From Sipunculus nudus (Eukaryota; Annelida; Sipuncula; Golfingiida; Sipunculidae): 64,000 bases of DNA. The notes below the pieces were generated by a model, which worked only from the letters and a program-made list of their open reading frames with translations, had not been told where the DNA came from and ran no database searches. Shown piece by piece: positions 62,716-64,000 of this stretch (position 1 is its first letter; the number at the start of each line of letters is the position of its first letter). The stretch spans positions 78,355,300-78,419,299 of the forward strand of contig CM049314.1 in NCBI GenBank assembly GCA_026874595.1. Direction: 5' to 3'. The position numbers and the translations under genes are program-made.

Positions 62716-64000
62716 AATTTTATATCAATAACATAGCTTGTAGTTTATAATTTTATATCAATAACATAGCTTGTAGTTTATAATTTTATATCAATAACAT
62801 ATATTGTAGTTTATAATTTTATATCAATAACATATATTGTAGTTTATAATTTTATATCAATAACATAGCTTGTAGTTTATAATTTTATATCAATAACATA
62901 GCTTGTAGTTTATAATTTTATATCAATAACATAGCTTGTAGTTTATAATTTTATATCAATAACATAGCTTGTAGTTTATAATTTTATATCAATAACATAT
63001 ATTGTAGTTTATAATTTTATATCAATAACATATATTGTAGTTTATAATTTTATATCAATAACATAGCTTGTAGTTTATAATTTTATATCAATAACATAGC
63101 TTGTAGTTTATAATTTTATATCAATAACATAGCTTGTAGTTTATAATTTTATATCAATAACATAGCTTGTAGTTTATAATTTTATATCAATAACATAGCT
63201 TGTAGTTTATAATTTTATATCAATAACATAGCTTGTAGTTTATAATTTTATATCAATAACATAGCTTGTAGTTTATAATTTTATATCAATAACATAGCTT
63301 GTAGTTTATAATTTTATATCAATAACATAGCTTGTAGTTTATAATTTTATATCAATAACATAGCTTGTAGTTTATAATTTTATATCAATAACATAGCTTG
63401 TAGTTTATAATTTTATATCAATAACATAGCTTGTAGTTTATAATTTTATATCAATAACATAGCTTGTAGTTTATAATTTTATATCAATAACATAGCTTGT
63501 AGTTTATAATTTTATATCAATAACATAGCTTGTAGTTTATAATTTTATATCAATAACATAGCTTGTAGTTTATAATTTTATATCAATAACATAGCTTGTA
63601 GTTTATAATTTTATATCAATAACATAGCTTGTAGTTTATAATTTTATATCAATAACATAGCTTGTAGTTTATAATTTTATATCAATAACATAGCTTGTAG
63701 TTTATAATTTTATATCAATAACATAGCTTGTAGTTTATAATTTTATATCAATAACATAGCTTGTAGTTTATAATTTTATATCAATAACATAGCTTGTAGT
63801 TTATAATTTTATATCAATAACATAGCTTGTAGTTTATAATTTTATATCAATAACATAGCTTGTAGTTTATAATTTTATATCAATAACATAGCTTGTAGTT
63901 TATAATTTTATATCAATAACATAGCTTGTAGTTTATAATTTTATATCAATAACATAGCTTGTAGTTTATAATTTTATATCAATAACATAGCTTGTAGTTT
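62716..64000. repeat. 33-bp minisatellite, about 39 units, open at the window end
   Basis: ATTTTATATCAATAACATAG then CTTGTAGTTTATA repeats every 33 bases to the last base of the window. Units 3, 4, 9 and 10 carry CATATATTG in place of CATAGCTTG; the rest are nearly uniform. The one-copy founder in B1 lies at about 45990-46030 (TTATATATCAATAACATATC). Confidence 0.97.

Larger units (their letters stand above)
57756..62750 (+). repeat. Segment B2 (direct copy of B1 plus the CTLD-C part of the array unit)
   Basis: 57760-58562 matches the first part of the array unit, and 58563 onward matches segment B1. The junction lacks the 3.1-kb part, so it shows the arrangement before the array formed. The right end is stretched by the two minisatellites. 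Confidence 0.85.

Overview
This window looks like nuclear DNA from an invertebrate animal, most likely a lophotrochozoan and possibly a mollusc; that placement is an inference. The grounds are low gene density, AT-rich intergenic DNA, GT-AG introns, tRNA-derived SINEs, a Penelope-like retroelement, a degraded gag-like retroelement fragment, and lineage-style expansion of secreted C-type lectin-like genes. There are no prokaryotic operons, rRNA genes or CRISPR arrays.

The main gene content is a small, badly scrambled family of C-type-lectin-domain (CTLD) genes. The domain is split over two exons (CTLD-N, CTLD-C) joined by phase-1 introns. Copy A+ (51332-53873, plus) is nearly complete: signal peptide, short W-rich thrombospondin-type-1-like motif, polar spacer, CTLD-N and CTLD-C. 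Copy A- (8333-9543, minus) is a decayed inverted paralog with stops and a lost acceptor. Copy B1 (43999-44493, minus, with CTLD-C at 42925-43146) and copy B2 (57824-59625, minus) form a second pair in directly repeated segments; B2 has a nonsense codon and an insertion. A fifth CTLD-N relic lies at 48405-48555.

The central third (15514-43624) is a head-to-tail array: seven complete units of about 3.90 kb plus a 0.8 kb partial unit. Each unit joins about 0.8 kb holding the CTLD-C exon of the B gene to about 3.1 kb holding a tRNA-derived SINE and a segment that also exists singly at 46446-49345. Shared variants alternate between units 2/4/6 and 3/5/7, so the array has a dimeric 7.8 kb higher-order period with some gene-conversion-like mosaicism. 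All CTLD-C copies in the array look non-functional.

Layout: 1-1670 is a duplication arm; 2832-3780 a gag-like retroelement fragment; 6040-8170 a 5'-truncated Penelope-like element on minus with a GIY-YIG endonuclease and a hammerhead-like core; 8170-8332 a SINE fragment; 8333-11290 lectin A- and flank, inverted relative to 49430-52970; 13280-13400 a second Penelope terminal remnant; 13710-15540 a duplication arm (inverted to 1-1670, direct to 56290-57180); 15514-43624 the array; 43625-46060 segment B1; 46446-49345 the single donor-like segment; 49430-53873 lectin A+ with its upstream region; 56290-62716 segment B2. The window ends in two minisatellites: 29 steps of 52 bp grown from the tRNA-like head of a SINE, and about 39 copies of a 33-mer. 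The single-copy founders of both can be seen in segment B1.

Only lectin A+ is a plausible functional protein-coding gene, and even it has an unexplained one-base frame change in exon 2. Everything else recognised is a relic, a repeat or a duplicated flank.
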